Shown: piece by piece, positions 1-10,050 of the stretch
How positions within the stretch are numbered: position 1 is the stretch's first letter
Layout: each line of letters starts with the position of its first letter
Source of the DNA: Ursus arctos
Taxonomy: Eukaryota > Chordata > Mammalia > Carnivora > Ursidae
Assembly: GCF_023065955.2 (NCBI RefSeq)
Contig: NW_026622786.1
Coordinates: 43,758,938 to 43,822,937, forward strand
DNA: 64,000 nucleotides
Reading direction: 5' to 3'
Translations under genes and position numbers: made by a program
Notes under the pieces: generated by a model
What the model saw: the letters and a program-made list of their open reading frames with translations, nothing else
What the model was told of the DNA's origin: nothing
The model's database searches: none

Positions 1-395
1 CACCTAGTCAGGAACAGACTACAATAAACTGTCTCGGAGGGCCAAGCAACTAACAATCTCACCCAAGCAGCCACGCTTCTACAGATTATGTCAACTCAGT
101 TATACTTCTGAAAGTCCATCAATCCTTGAACTCCAAGCTTCCCCAAAAGCCCTATATAAAATCAGCAGTCTGCTCTATTCAGAGTGACTGCGTCTGACCA
201 GCAAGAAATTCAGCTTTCTCTTTTTATTCAGATTTTATTATGACCTCCTCATCATTTAACATTACTTAAGGTTCCCTCAAGATCATTCTGAAGACCCTCT
301 CTTGGTGGAATTCCAAGGGACCATTGGCCAACAGAAATACTCACTGGGTCCCCTTGTGCCCAAACTGCTTTGCCATTTGCTGCCAGGTAAGTTTA
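1..395 (+). mobile_element. LTR-like fragment with TATA box (family not identified)
   Basis: The stretch has LTR-like architecture: a TATA box (tatataaa, 153-160), then a T-rich tract around 215-240, and a consensus splice-donor string (cag|gtaagt, GT at 387-388). Part of it (about 80-178) resembles a second copy at about 2744-2835, so it belongs to an interspersed family. I infer an endogenous-retrovirus LTR relic cut by the left window edge. No coding retroviral sequence is visible. It could instead be another repeat class. Confidence 0.4.
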
Positions 396-1206
396 CTATG
401 ATCTGAGTTCTACTCTCATTAAGCTCTTGATGCAAATTTTTCTCATTTTAGGATTTGTAATCAGATTTAAATAAGGGAATTAAAAGAATGCCATTATAAT
501 AAAGTAATTAGACCTTTTGCTGTAAAGATACACATTTGATTAATATTTCAGTTATCACCTGCTTATTTTTCCACTGCTTAGTGTGTGTGTGTGTGTGTGT
601 GTCTATATGTACAAGGGTCTTTTTTCATATGTTTTTGTTTTGTCTTAGATTGTCTTGCTTCTGTTAAGTGTATAAGGCAGTGTTTGACAGGGAATGTGTA
701 GAGATGTAGGCCTAATACATCTCTAATAAAATCCAAGCTGGCCCTGATTACTCATGGATGGAAGTCCAGAACTAACAAAATAATTTGTGAGACAAAGAAA
801 ATGTTTAAAAATTAAGAATTTCAAGATAGCAACAACAGAAAATTAAAGCAAGTGTGGAAACTCTAAGCATGGAGCCCTGTGGAACTACCCAGTTTACACA
901 CCCATGAAGCTAGTCTTATGGCTATCCTTTAGATTGGCAATCAATTTGTGAAAAGATGATCGATCAATATTTTCCTTGGATGTCCTTCAAAACCTGTCTT
1001 GTTCATTTGTGAAAGATCACTTTGTTTAGTCCATATTCAGGGGTCAATAACAGGTTGTCAGTAGTTCAGCTCCTCATTGAGGTTGACACGGTGTGGCAGA
1101 TTTTACTTCCCTGCAGATGGACATAACAATATAACACATCCCATTTGTTCTTAAAACTTTTACCATCAAGAGAGGAATCTATGCGCTTTTCCCTTAAACT
1201 CAGGAA
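396..1206. other. Intergenic DNA, no gene seen
   Basis: No open frame of note and no repeat I can name, apart from a (GT)n microsatellite at 581-602. Confidence 0.5.
581..602. repeat. (GT)11 microsatellite
   Basis: Uninterrupted GT dinucleotides; likely length-polymorphic. Confidence 0.9.
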
Positions 1207-1208
1207 GA

Positions 1209-1420
1209 TCTTTTTTTTTTTTTTAATATTTTATTATTTGGGACAGAGAGAGAGAGTGTGTGCATGAGCGGGGGGGGGGAGGGGCAGAGGGTAGAGGGAG
1301 AAGCAGACTCCCCACTGAGCAGGGAGCTGGATGCCACTGGGGGCTTGATCCCAGGACCCCAAGATCATGACCTGAGCCGAAGGTGGATGCTTAAATGACT
1401 GAGCCACCCAGTAACCCCAG
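1209..1420 (-). mobile_element. CanSINE (tRNA-Lys-derived SINE), minus strand
   Basis: Read on the minus strand it begins with the tRNA-like head (gggt..ctgggtggctcagtc type), passes the B-box-like part and the CT-rich middle, and ends in an A-rich tail seen here as the T tract at 1209-1225. The flanks aggaagatctttt and aggtaaatctttg look like decayed target-site duplications. Confidence 0.85.
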
Positions 1421-1539
1421 GTAAATCTTTGTGTGACTTCTTTGATCAGCTAACACAAGAAAAGTGAAACAGTTTGACTTTGAAAGCTAAATAATAAACA
1501 TGACATGCAATGCCAACTGTGTTAGGATACTCACCTTTG

Positions 1540-1962
1540 GAGTCCCAGGCCACCATATAAGAGGGCTGAGGCCACCATGCTGTGAAAGAGCCCACGCCAT
1601 AAGGACAGACCCTGCATAGGTTTGCCAGGCAACAGCCACCGTCAAATGACAGGCATGACTGAAGACACTTCAAGATGACTCCATGCCCCAGTCATCAAGA
1701 CACCCTCAGGCTTTAAGCCTTACCAAAGAAGGTCCCAGATATTGAGAAGCAGAGAAAGACAATATCTGCTATGTAAACAGCAGTGATCTTACGTCCAATG
1801 CCTTAACCACTTGACCCCTATGTTTATAGCAACATTATTTACGACAGTCAAATTATGGAGATAGCCCAAATGACCATTGATTGATCCATTAGTATAATAA
1901 AATAGTTGTTTTATACCATTAAGTTTGGAGGAGATTTGTTATGCAGTAAAAGATAACTAGAA
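1540..1962 (+). mobile_element. MaLR-like LTR 3' part with a small L1 piece inside
   Basis: The end (about 1905-1962: ttataccattaagttt..ggagatttgttatgcag..gataactagaaca) matches my memory of the 3' end of ERVL-MaLR LTRs. About 1790-1900 instead resembles the L1 ORF2 3' part (..atgtttatagcaacattatttacga..), so an L1 fragment seems to interrupt the LTR. No open reading frame survives. Confidence 0.45.
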
Positions 1963-3310
1963 CAAAATTTTAAGCCTGGAAGTGGAGATATCCATACCAA
2001 AGCCTTAAAACATGTGGCACTGACTTTGGGACCAGACAAAGCTGGATGGCTCTGAGGAGAGTGTTAGTGGCAGACTAAAGAGTTTCAAAGAGGCCTTTAA
2101 TAAGTACTCAAAGGATTGTAAGGGAAATGTTACTAGGTTCTGGATGAAAGGGAAATGTTTTTATGTAGTATTAGAAAGTTTGGTAGCATAGAAATGTACC
2201 AAATATACATGGAAATGTACATGGAGAATTTAATAATATAATTAAGGAGATTTCCAGGAAGAGTATTAAAAGTGCTACCTGACTTCTCACTGTCTATGAT
2301 ACAATATGAAAGGAGATAAATGAGTTAAATAATAAGCTGTTAAATATAAAGGATCCAGGATTCACTGGATTTGAAAATAAAACTATCAGTCATCCCTAAT
2401 AGCTTCTAGGCTAAGGTCAAATCCAGAGTAGGGCTGTAAGACCTTTATTAAGACCTCAGAAAAACCTAAAACCATATCTCATAGAATGTTTCAGACAGAG
2501 AAAAGGCTTCTAAATATCTTAAGGGCTTTTCCCATAACCATCTCAGAGGAGCCCAAAGTAGAGAAGGGCTTGTCTCAAAATAAGTGTGTTTGTGGCTTTT
2601 ATCTCTTTTATCTAAAGAAGTGGATTATAAATTAATACACTAAAATCCCACAATGTTTTTTAAACAATTTTACCAGCTCTGATTGAAAGGGAAAGAGACA
2701 GTGAGAAATAAAAACAAGCGTTTGGACTATTACAAACTACTTATACAGATGATGCCACAGGTGCGCATTTATACCTGTGAAAGTCCACCAATCCCTGAAC
2801 TCCATGCTTCAAAAAACCCTACATAAGATTGGCAGGAACAGGCTATGTTGCAAACATAGACAAGTTCTTATGGAAAAGGAGGGATGACTCAAAAGGCAGA
2901 AGGAGTGGAGCCATAACTCCAGGGACAGAGCCAAGAGTCATGAAAAAAAAAAAAACAAAACAAAACAACCTTCCAGGAATTAAGACTGAGATTTATTTTA
3001 AAAAACTGGCAACATGTACCTGGCTGGGTTTCAGAATTGCTATGGACCAGTAACTGCTGTGTGCCTTCTGTTTTCCTCCTTTATCTAAAAGGGGTTTTCC
3101 TGTGCTCCCCAGTACATGTTGAGGGCATGGTTCAGATAAAAAAATCCCATTAATTTGCAGGTCTTCAAAGGAAAAGTACTCAAGGAACCACACCCTAGGA
3201 GCCTCTTCTATACCCAGACCTGATTAGCTGGCAAGATTCCTGATTTCGAGCTGATGCTGTAATGACATAATACTTTGGTGGTGGGGGTTGGGGGCAGGAT
3301 TTACTGGAGG
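1963..3310 (+). mobile_element. MaLR-like internal region, decayed
   Basis: It follows the MaLR LTR directly and has the purine-rich, non-coding character of MaLR internal sequences, including ggctgggtttcagaattgc and gctatggaccagtaactg near 3020-3055. A second LTR-like piece lies inside it. The ORFs here are short and not conserved-looking. Assignment is by eye and uncertain in detail. Confidence 0.4.
2700..2845 (+). mobile_element. Second copy of the LTR-like fragment at 1-395
   Basis: About 2744-2835 shares gaaagtcca.caatcc.tgaactcca.gcttc and a TATA-like ccctacataagatt with 80-178. The spacing of shared blocks is similar, which supports one repeat family present twice within 3 kb. Confidence 0.4.
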
Positions 3311-4372
3311 GGATGAGCAAATGTTTCACATGAAAGGGTTGTGAACTGCGACCAGAAGGTGGCAAGAGAGTGGACCTAGTGTTTCTCAAGGATAATATCA
3401 CATACAGCTTAATGTGAAATTCATAATTCACATTAAGTTCAATTTTTTCCTTAATATATCAATTGTGTTGGAACAAGTTCACATTTTCAAACCAGGCATT
3501 ATATCAGAATTGACTACTTGAAAGGTGAATTAGTAGTCTGAAAATTGATTGCTTAGCAGGGAATTAGAACAAAGAAAAGATTTATGCATGGGGCACAGTC
3601 TGATGAAATCTGATGAAAAGTTCCTGCCTCATAACAGAGATGGACTCTAAAGATCTTTATGCTCATGTAATTCAGATTCAACAACACTTTAGGAAATGGT
3701 GGAATCACACTGCTGATATGTGTTTGTGCATAGCCTGTTTTTTAATATACTGTCTATACCTTTTGGTAAAAGTTTTAAAATATGTATCAATATCACTGAT
3801 TAAGCAACAAGAAAGTAAAGCCTTATTTTCCTTAAAGCTTTACATCAAGTACAATCCCTATCAACACTTCTTTTTCTATGAATTGTTAGGTAAATAAAAC
3901 AAATAAGTAAAATGAGACCTACATATATATGCATATATATAAAAGGTGACAAATCACTCTTATCTAAAATTTAAGCCATTCTACTACAATGTTCTTCAGC
4001 CCTCTTCATTGCCATCATGTGTTGACCTCCTTACCACTCCCCTTGTCATAAAATTGTTGGACTCTTAAACTGCAATAACCTTAACTCTACCCCCAGACTC
4101 TAGTGTAGACTCTTGCCTTCCAACAGAACTTTTCTACCTCAGATATATTGAACTTTAACATTGCACTCTCTGATCACGGCTTCCTATCCTGCCAGATCTT
4201 TCATTCCTTCATTCCTGCTCCACCTAGTCTTTGGATATGGAGAAATTTAGTCTCATTTTCTCCCAGCCCAAACTGTTACTGGCCTCTCCTCCTTCCTAAC
4301 CTGACCTAGATACCACTGCTGACCATTTCAACCACAGCTCTATTTGTTTAGGTACCATAGTATAACAAAAAA
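3311..4372. other. Intergenic DNA, no gene seen
   Basis: A 94-codon open frame at 3613-3897 is AT-rich with no domain and no splice or promoter context. About 4000-4340 has a pyrimidine-rich, possibly LINE-derived texture that I cannot assign. Confidence 0.4.
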
Positions 4373-4575
4373 GTTATTGGTGTGGCTCAGGTGGTCAAGT
4401 GTCTGCCTTCAGCTCAGGTCATGATCCCTGAATCCTGGGATGGAGCTGCAAGTCAGGCTCTCTGCTCAGCGGGGAGCCTGCTTCTCCCTCTCTCTCTGCC
4501 CTCCCCCCTCTCCTTCTCTCTCTCCCTCTCTCTCTTTTGAAATAAATAAATAACAAATAAAATCTTTTAAAAGGT
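4373..4575 (+). mobile_element. CanSINE, plus strand
   Basis: Diverged tRNA-like head, CT-rich centre (4485-4535) and an aataaataaataac..aatctttt tail. Confidence 0.85.
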
Positions 4576-4722
4576 TACAATACTGATTTAAAAATAAAAT
4601 TATTTTGGTTTTGTCTGCTTGATTACAAAAGAAATGCATGTACCTTGGGAAAATATTTAGAGAACAAAAAAATGATAAAAAAAATTAAAATCACCATTAA
4701 TCACATTAAAAAGAAATATCCA

Positions 4723-4919
4723 GGGGTGCCTGGGTGGGACAGCGGTTAAGCGTCTGCCTTCGGCTCAGGGCGTGATCCTGGCGTTATGGGATCGAGCCCC
4801 ACGTCAGGCTCCTCCGCTATGAGCCTGCTTCTTCCTCTCCCACTCCCCCTGCTTGTGTTCCCTCTCTCGCTGGCTGTCTCTATCTCTGTCGAATAAATAA
4901 ATAAAAATCTTTCAAAAAA
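4723..4919 (+). mobile_element. CanSINE, arctoid type, with target-site duplication
   Basis: Nearly consensus copy: ggggtgcctgggtgg head, gcctgcttcttcctctcccac body and an A-rich tail. It is flanked by identical 15-bp copies of aaaaagaaatatcca (4708-4722 and 4920-4934). The sequence type is the one typical of bears, seals and relatives. Confidence 0.95.
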
Positions 4920-5702
4920 AAAAAGAAATATCCAATATTAGTTCCTGTCACTCTTTAAAACTCTAATTGTGATTATATTTTCCTCTCTTGATTAAATATT
5001 TCTATATGTAGAGGTCATCTCTTATTTTAAACACTATTTGGCAGTCAGAATTTGACAGAATTTTAAAACATAAAGGTCTGTGTTCTTTCTAGTATTGCCA
5101 CTTCCCCAAATAGAATACCACCATAAGTCTCTGTGTACTAATTTTCATGAGTACATATTTTCTTTTCATTATCACTACATTCCTATATTAAAATATACAT
5201 TATTATTTTTATAAGTCTCTGCCTTTATAAAGCCATTTTGAAGCCCTCTCCCTCGCCTCATTTAGGTACGTACAAAAACCAAATAATAAAACTAATTTAG
5301 AGTAAGAAGAGGAAAAACTTCAAAAAACAGCCTACTTTACAAAGAGTTGAAAGTATCAATTGTAGAATATTTTTAGACACTGGGTTTTTGCTTTAAAATT
5401 CAAAAGAACTCTAGGTCAATAGTTTTCAAATATTTTTAACAGAATTTATTTTGCAAAAAAAAACGTTCGTACAAACTAACATATAAAACACATGAAGTGG
5501 GCTCCTTCAGTTCAAATCACAGGGAGCAGGCCCCAGACATACCCTGGTTGGTATCTACTTCTCCTTGCAGTGGCCTTTGAACCACAATTACCAATTCTCA
5601 GGGTACTGAGGAACAGGCATTAAAAATTTATGATTAAGCATTTATCAATGATACAGTTTCAGCAACAGGTAAGTCTCAGAAACTATAAGAAAATGTTAAT
5701 AT

Positions 5703-5868
5703 GGGGGCATCTGGGTGGCTCAGTCGATAAAGTGTCCAGCTCTTGATTTTGGCTCAGGTCATGATGTTAGGGTTGTGAGATCAAGCTCTGCATCAGGCTC
5801 TGTGCTAGGCATGGAGCCTGCTTAAGATTCTCTCTCCTTTTCCCTTGACCCCTCCCCCTCTAAAAAGT
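5703..5868 (+). mobile_element. CanSINE, plus strand, older copy
   Basis: Head ggggcatctgggtggctcag, B-box-like and CT-rich parts present; the tail is degraded. Confidence 0.85.
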
Positions 5869-5939
5869 GTTCATATGTATCAAGTATAATTGTTCTGCTT
5901 TTATTTTTTAATGTTCAAAAATCTCTATATAGTTATATT

Positions 5940-6438
5940 TTTAATGGTTTGAGGAACATCCATACTGCTTTCTATGGTGACTGCACCATCTATATTCCAA
6001 CAGGCCCCAAGTGTTCCAATTTCCTCACATCCTTGCCAACACTTTTTAAAATTTGTATAATAGCCATCCTAATAGTTATGAGGTGATATCTCATCTTATG
6101 GTTTTAATTCATCAATCCCACTTCTGGGTATATATTCAAAAGACTTGAAATCAGGATTTCAAAGAGGTATCTGCACCCCCATATTTATTGCAACATTATC
6201 CACAGTATCCAAGATATGGAAACAACCCAAATGCCCATCTACAATGAACAGATAAAGAAAATGTGGTCTATACATACAATAGAATACTATTCCAGTTAAA
6301 AAATGAAGGAAATCCTGTCATTTGTGTCAACATGGATGAACCTTCGAGGACATTACACTAAGTGAAATAAGACAGTCACAGAAGGACAAATACTGCATGA
6401 TTCTACTTACATAGGGTATCTAAAATAGTCAAACTCAT
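5940..6438 (+). mobile_element. Older L1 3' part with a 5' inversion (twin priming)
   Basis: About 5940-6105 is L1 ORF2 3' sequence in antisense; from about 6106 the following L1 segment continues in sense (catcaatcccacttctggg) to 6438. The inverted segment ends where the sense segment begins, the hallmark of twin-primed L1 integration. A younger L1 was later inserted at 6438; the older element resumes at 8226. Confidence 0.8.
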
Positions 6439-7674
6439 GACATTTATCAAAGAACTGGAACCAACAGCCCTTAAATTTGTGTGGAATCATAAAAGGCCCC
6501 AAATCGCCAAGGAATTGTTGAAAAGGAAAAACAAAGCTGGGGGCATCACACTGCCAGATTTCAAGCTGCACTATAAAGCTGTGATCACAAAGACAGCATG
6601 GTACTGGCACAAAAACAGACACATAGACCAATGGAACAGAATACAGAACCCAGAAATGGACTGGGTTCATCTGGGCAACTAATCTTTGACAAAGCAGAAA
6701 AAAAACATCCAGTGGAAAAAAGTCTCTTCAATAAATGGTGCTGGGAAAATTGGACAGCTACATGCAAAAGAATGAAACTTGACCACTCTCTCACACCATA
6801 CACAAAGATAAACTCCAAATGGATGAAAGACCTCACCGTGAGACAGGAATCCATCAAAATCCTAGAGGAGAACATAAGCAACAACCTCTTTGACATCAGC
6901 CACAGCAACTTTTTTCATGACACATCTCCAAAGGCAAGAGAAACAAAAGAAAAAATGAACTTGTGGAACTTCATCAAGATAAAAAGCTTCTGCACAGCCA
7001 AGGAAACAGTCAAAAAACCTAAGAGGCAGCCCATGAAATGGGAGAAGATATTTGCAATTGATACTACAGATAAAAGACTGGTATCCAAGATCTACAAAGA
7101 ACTTCTCAAACTCAATACACGAGAAACAAATAAACAAATCCAAAAATGGGGAGAAGATATGAACAGACACTTTTCCAATGAAGATATACAAATGGCTAAC
7201 AGACACATGAAAAAATGTTCAAAATCATTAGCCATCAAGGAAATTCAAATCAAAACCACACTAAGATACCACCTTACGCCAGTTAGAATGGCAAAAATGG
7301 ACAAGGCAAGAAACAACAAATGTTGGAGAGGATGTGGAGAAAGGGGATCCCTCTTACATTGTTGGTGGGAATGCAAGTTGGTACAGCCACTCTGGAAAAC
7401 AGTGTGGAGGTCCCTTAAAAAGTTAAAAATTGAGCTACCCTACGATCCAGCAATAGCACTACTGGGTATTTACCCCAAAGACACAGACGTAGTGAAGAGA
7501 AGAGCCATATGCACCCCAATGTTCATAGCAGCATTGTCCACAATAGCTAAATTGTGGAAGGAGCCAAGATGCCCTTCAACAGATGACTGGATTAGGAAGA
7601 TGTGGTCCATATATACAATGGAATATTACTCAGCCATCAAAAAGAATGAGTTCTCAACATTTGCTGCAACATGA
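6437..7674 (+). pseudogene. L1 ORF2 C-terminal remnant (reverse-transcriptase protein, 3' part)
   Basis: Two overlapping frames (6437-6682 and 6598-7674) together cover the region after the reverse-transcriptase domain: the [22 protein letters not shown] block, then the cysteine-containing C-terminal region ([18 protein letters not shown] near 7320-7375) and the [13 protein letters not shown] block (about 7614-7650). The endonuclease and RT catalytic parts are missing because of 5' truncation, and a frameshift near 6660 separates the two frames. It cannot encode a working enzyme. Other L1 copies in this window carry the same blocks, which confirms the family. Confidence 0.85.
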
Positions 7675-8217
7675 ATGGGACTGGAGGAGATAATGCTAAG
7701 CGAAATAAGTCAAGCAGAGAAAGACAATTATCATATGGTTTCACTCATTTATGGAACATAAGAAGTAGGAAGATCAGTAGAAGAAAGGGAAGAAGAAAGG
7801 GGGGTGGTAAACAGAAGGGGGAATGAACCATGAGAGACTATGGGCTCTGGGAAACAAACTGAGGGCTTCAGAAGGGAGGGGGTGGGGGATTGGGATAGGC
7901 CAGTGGTGGGTATTAAGGTGGACACGTATTGCATGGTGCACTGGGTGTTATATGCAAGTAATGAATTATGGAACTTTCCATCAAAAACTAGGGATGTACT
8001 GTATGGTGACGAACATAATATAATAAAAAATATTATTATAAAAAAAAACAAAAAAACCCCAAAATAATAGCAAAACAAACAATCCAATTAGAAAATAGGC
8101 AGAGGATCTGAATAGAAAATTTTCCAAAGAACACACGCAATTTAGCTTTTTTCTTAAGCTTTTTTTTTTTTTTAGCTCTGTTAATAAAACTTTAATACTG
8201 TAAAGCAGAAAAAAAAA
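6439..8217 (+). mobile_element. Young 5'-truncated L1 with apparent 3' transduction
   Basis: L1 body 6439 to about 8048, then about 150 bp of non-tail sequence, then AATAAA (8183-8188) 20 nt before a second poly(A) tract (8209-8220). The flanks aaactcat at 6431-6438 and 8218-8225 fit a short target-site duplication. The body holds the ORF2 3' end and the L1 3'UTR. The extra 150 bp is best explained as read-through of the source element's own poly(A) site. Confidence 0.75.
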
Positions 8218-8225
8218 AAACTCAT

Positions 8226-8440
8226 AGGAACAGAATAGAACGGTAGTTGCCAGGGGCTTGGGGGAGGAGAAAATAGGGAATTGTTTTCCAATGAATATAA
8301 AGTTTCTGTATGCAAGATGAGTAAGTTCTAGAAATTTATTGTACAACATAGTATCTTTGGTTAAAAATACACTATTGCGCACTTTAAAATATATTAAGAG
8401 AATAGATCTCAGGTAGAGTGTTAACAAACAAAGGCACCCT
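8226..8440 (+). mobile_element. 3' end of the older L1 interrupted at 6438
   Basis: aggaacagaatagaa..ggtagttgccaggggcttg..gaggag is the expected continuation of the older L1 3'UTR after caaactcat at 6430-6438. Confidence 0.7.
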
Positions 8441-8472
8441 CTCAATAGCCTAAATAAAACCCTTCCATATTT

Positions 8473-8680
8473 GGGGGTGCCTGGATGGCTCAGTCAATTA
8501 AGCAACCAACTCTTGATTTCGGCTCAGGTCATGATCTCAGTGTCCTGGGATCAGCTCCCACATGGGGCTCTGCAATCACTCAGCAGGGAGTCTGCCTGAA
8601 GATTCTCTCTCTCGGTCTTCCTCTGCCCTCCCCCCAGCTCGTGTTCTCTCTAATATAAATAAATCTTTTAAAAAATTATT
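8473..8680 (+). mobile_element. CanSINE, plus strand
   Basis: Head gggggtgcctggatggctca, CT-rich middle, aataaatctttta tail. Confidence 0.9.
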
Positions 8681-8917
8681 TTAAAAAACCCGTTCCAAAT
8701 TTCATATTGATGTCTGCTTCTCAGAGAACTGGGAATAACACATTTCATTTTTAAAAAATAGAATTGACAATATCTTCCATTAGTATATTAGTATACTTCG
8801 CTTTTGCCCTGAGTTTATCAGGTGTTTTAGCATCCTTAGAATAGTTTTTTAATTAATATTTTGGCTTACATAAAAAGTTGACTAAAGGTCTCAACACTTT
8901 AAATTTCTTAACCATAG

Positions 8918-9112
8918 GAGTGCCTGGGTGGCTCAGTCAGTTAAGTGTCTGCCTTTGGCTAGGATCGTGATCCCAGGGTAATGGAATTGGGCCCCACATC
9001 CAGCTCCCTGCCCCACAGGGTGTCTGCTTATCCTTCTCCCTCTGCCTGCCACTCCCCTGCTTGTGCTTTCTCTCTCTGTGTCAAATAAATAATAAAATCT
9101 TTTTTAAAAAGG
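8918..9112 (+). mobile_element. CanSINE, plus strand
   Basis: Head ggagtgcctgggtggctcag through ctctctctgtgtcaaataaa and an A-rich tail. Confidence 0.9.
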
Positions 9113-9666
9113 GGTCTACTGTGAGAGGAAATGGGGAAGGATCTGGAAAAGACTGGGAGAACTGGCAATGGAAGTCTAATGCTGAACAAAGGAGAGAGAG
9201 GAGCAAAGGACCTAGGCTGAGGTAGGAGTGCTGCCAGGCACATCTCATGGCCATCACAAGTGTATACACATTTCAGCCAAAACATTTCCACAAGCACTAT
9301 CTTTTTGCCACCACTCGGAGTATCTTTCTATTACAATTGTCAAATAAGTCACCTAATGATTCAATGTTTCCTGAAATTTAGATGCTGCAAACTGCCTTAT
9401 AAATGTTTCCAGACATCATAAATTTATCCAATTACAAGTTCCTAAAAATTGAATTTTACACAGTGGAGTTATAGAATTTGGAAATCAAAGTTCATACACT
9501 GACCTGTCCTTGTTTAATTGTGCAGTACCTTCCTTTGTTGGCGAAGGTAAAGTTCAACATCTTCCATTGTGCAATTTTTTATTGAATAATTGCAATTTTC
9601 TAAAAGCTTCAAAAACTTGAGATGAGTCCTCCATTCATTGAATGCTTCATTAAAATCTTAAACTGA
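9113..9666. other. Intergenic DNA, no gene seen
   Basis: I recognise no gene or repeat here before the small L1 tail insertion at 9667. Confidence 0.4.
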
Positions 9667-9717
9667 CTAATGAATCACAGATCTATACCTCTGAAACAAA
9701 TAATACATTATATGTTA

Positions 9718-9745
<28 letters not shown>
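9667..9745 (+). mobile_element. Very short (about 79 bp) L1 3'-end insertion
   Basis: Contains the carnivore-L1-like tail ctctgaaacaaataataca followed by (AAAT)n. It is flanked by identical 13-bp aatcttaaactga copies (9654-9666 and 9746-9758), so it is a bona fide, extremely 5'-truncated insertion. Confidence 0.65.
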
Positions 9746-9748
<3 letters not shown>

Positions 9749-9797
9749 CTTAAACTGATTTTGAATAAATGCAATAAAAATTGGAAGACCTATTTCT

Positions 9798-9812
9798 TTT
9801 TTTTTTAAGATT

Positions 9813-9851
<39 letters not shown>

Positions 9852-10034
9852 TTTCAGAGAGAAGGAGAGAGTGCGAGCAGAGGGAGGAACAGAGGGAGAA
9901 GAACAGACTCCATGCTGAGCACAGAGCCTGATGTGGGGCTCGATCCTATGACCCTGAGATCATGACCCTGAGATCATGCCCTGAGCCAAAATCAAGAGTT
10001 GGATGCTTAACCAACTGAGCCACCCAGGTGCCCC
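9798..10034 (-). mobile_element. CanSINE, minus strand, with 16-bp target-site duplication
   Basis: Flanked by identical tggaagacctatttct copies (9782-9797 and 10035-10050). The tail is a (TTTA)n tract at 9811-9854. Inside, ccctgagatcatga is tandemly repeated (about 9950-9980), a private duplication of this copy. Confidence 0.95.
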
Positions 10035-10050
10035 TGGAAGACCTATTTCT

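Noticed and set aside
3613..3897. 94-codon frame with a hydrophobic segment
   Set aside because: AT-rich, with no homology I recognise and no gene context.
4723..4800. tRNA-like A and B boxes in the SINE heads
   Set aside because: They are SINE-borne tRNA-Lys derivatives, not tRNA genes; no complete cloverleaf is expected.
7749..8445. Long minus-strand frames (112 and 154 codons)
   Set aside because: They are the antisense of L1 3'UTR and tail sequence; hydrophobic composition comes from T-rich DNA.
9811..9854. Regularly spaced short repeats suggesting an array
   Set aside because: A simple (TTTA)n SINE tail; no spacers, so not CRISPR-like, and the genome is mammalian.
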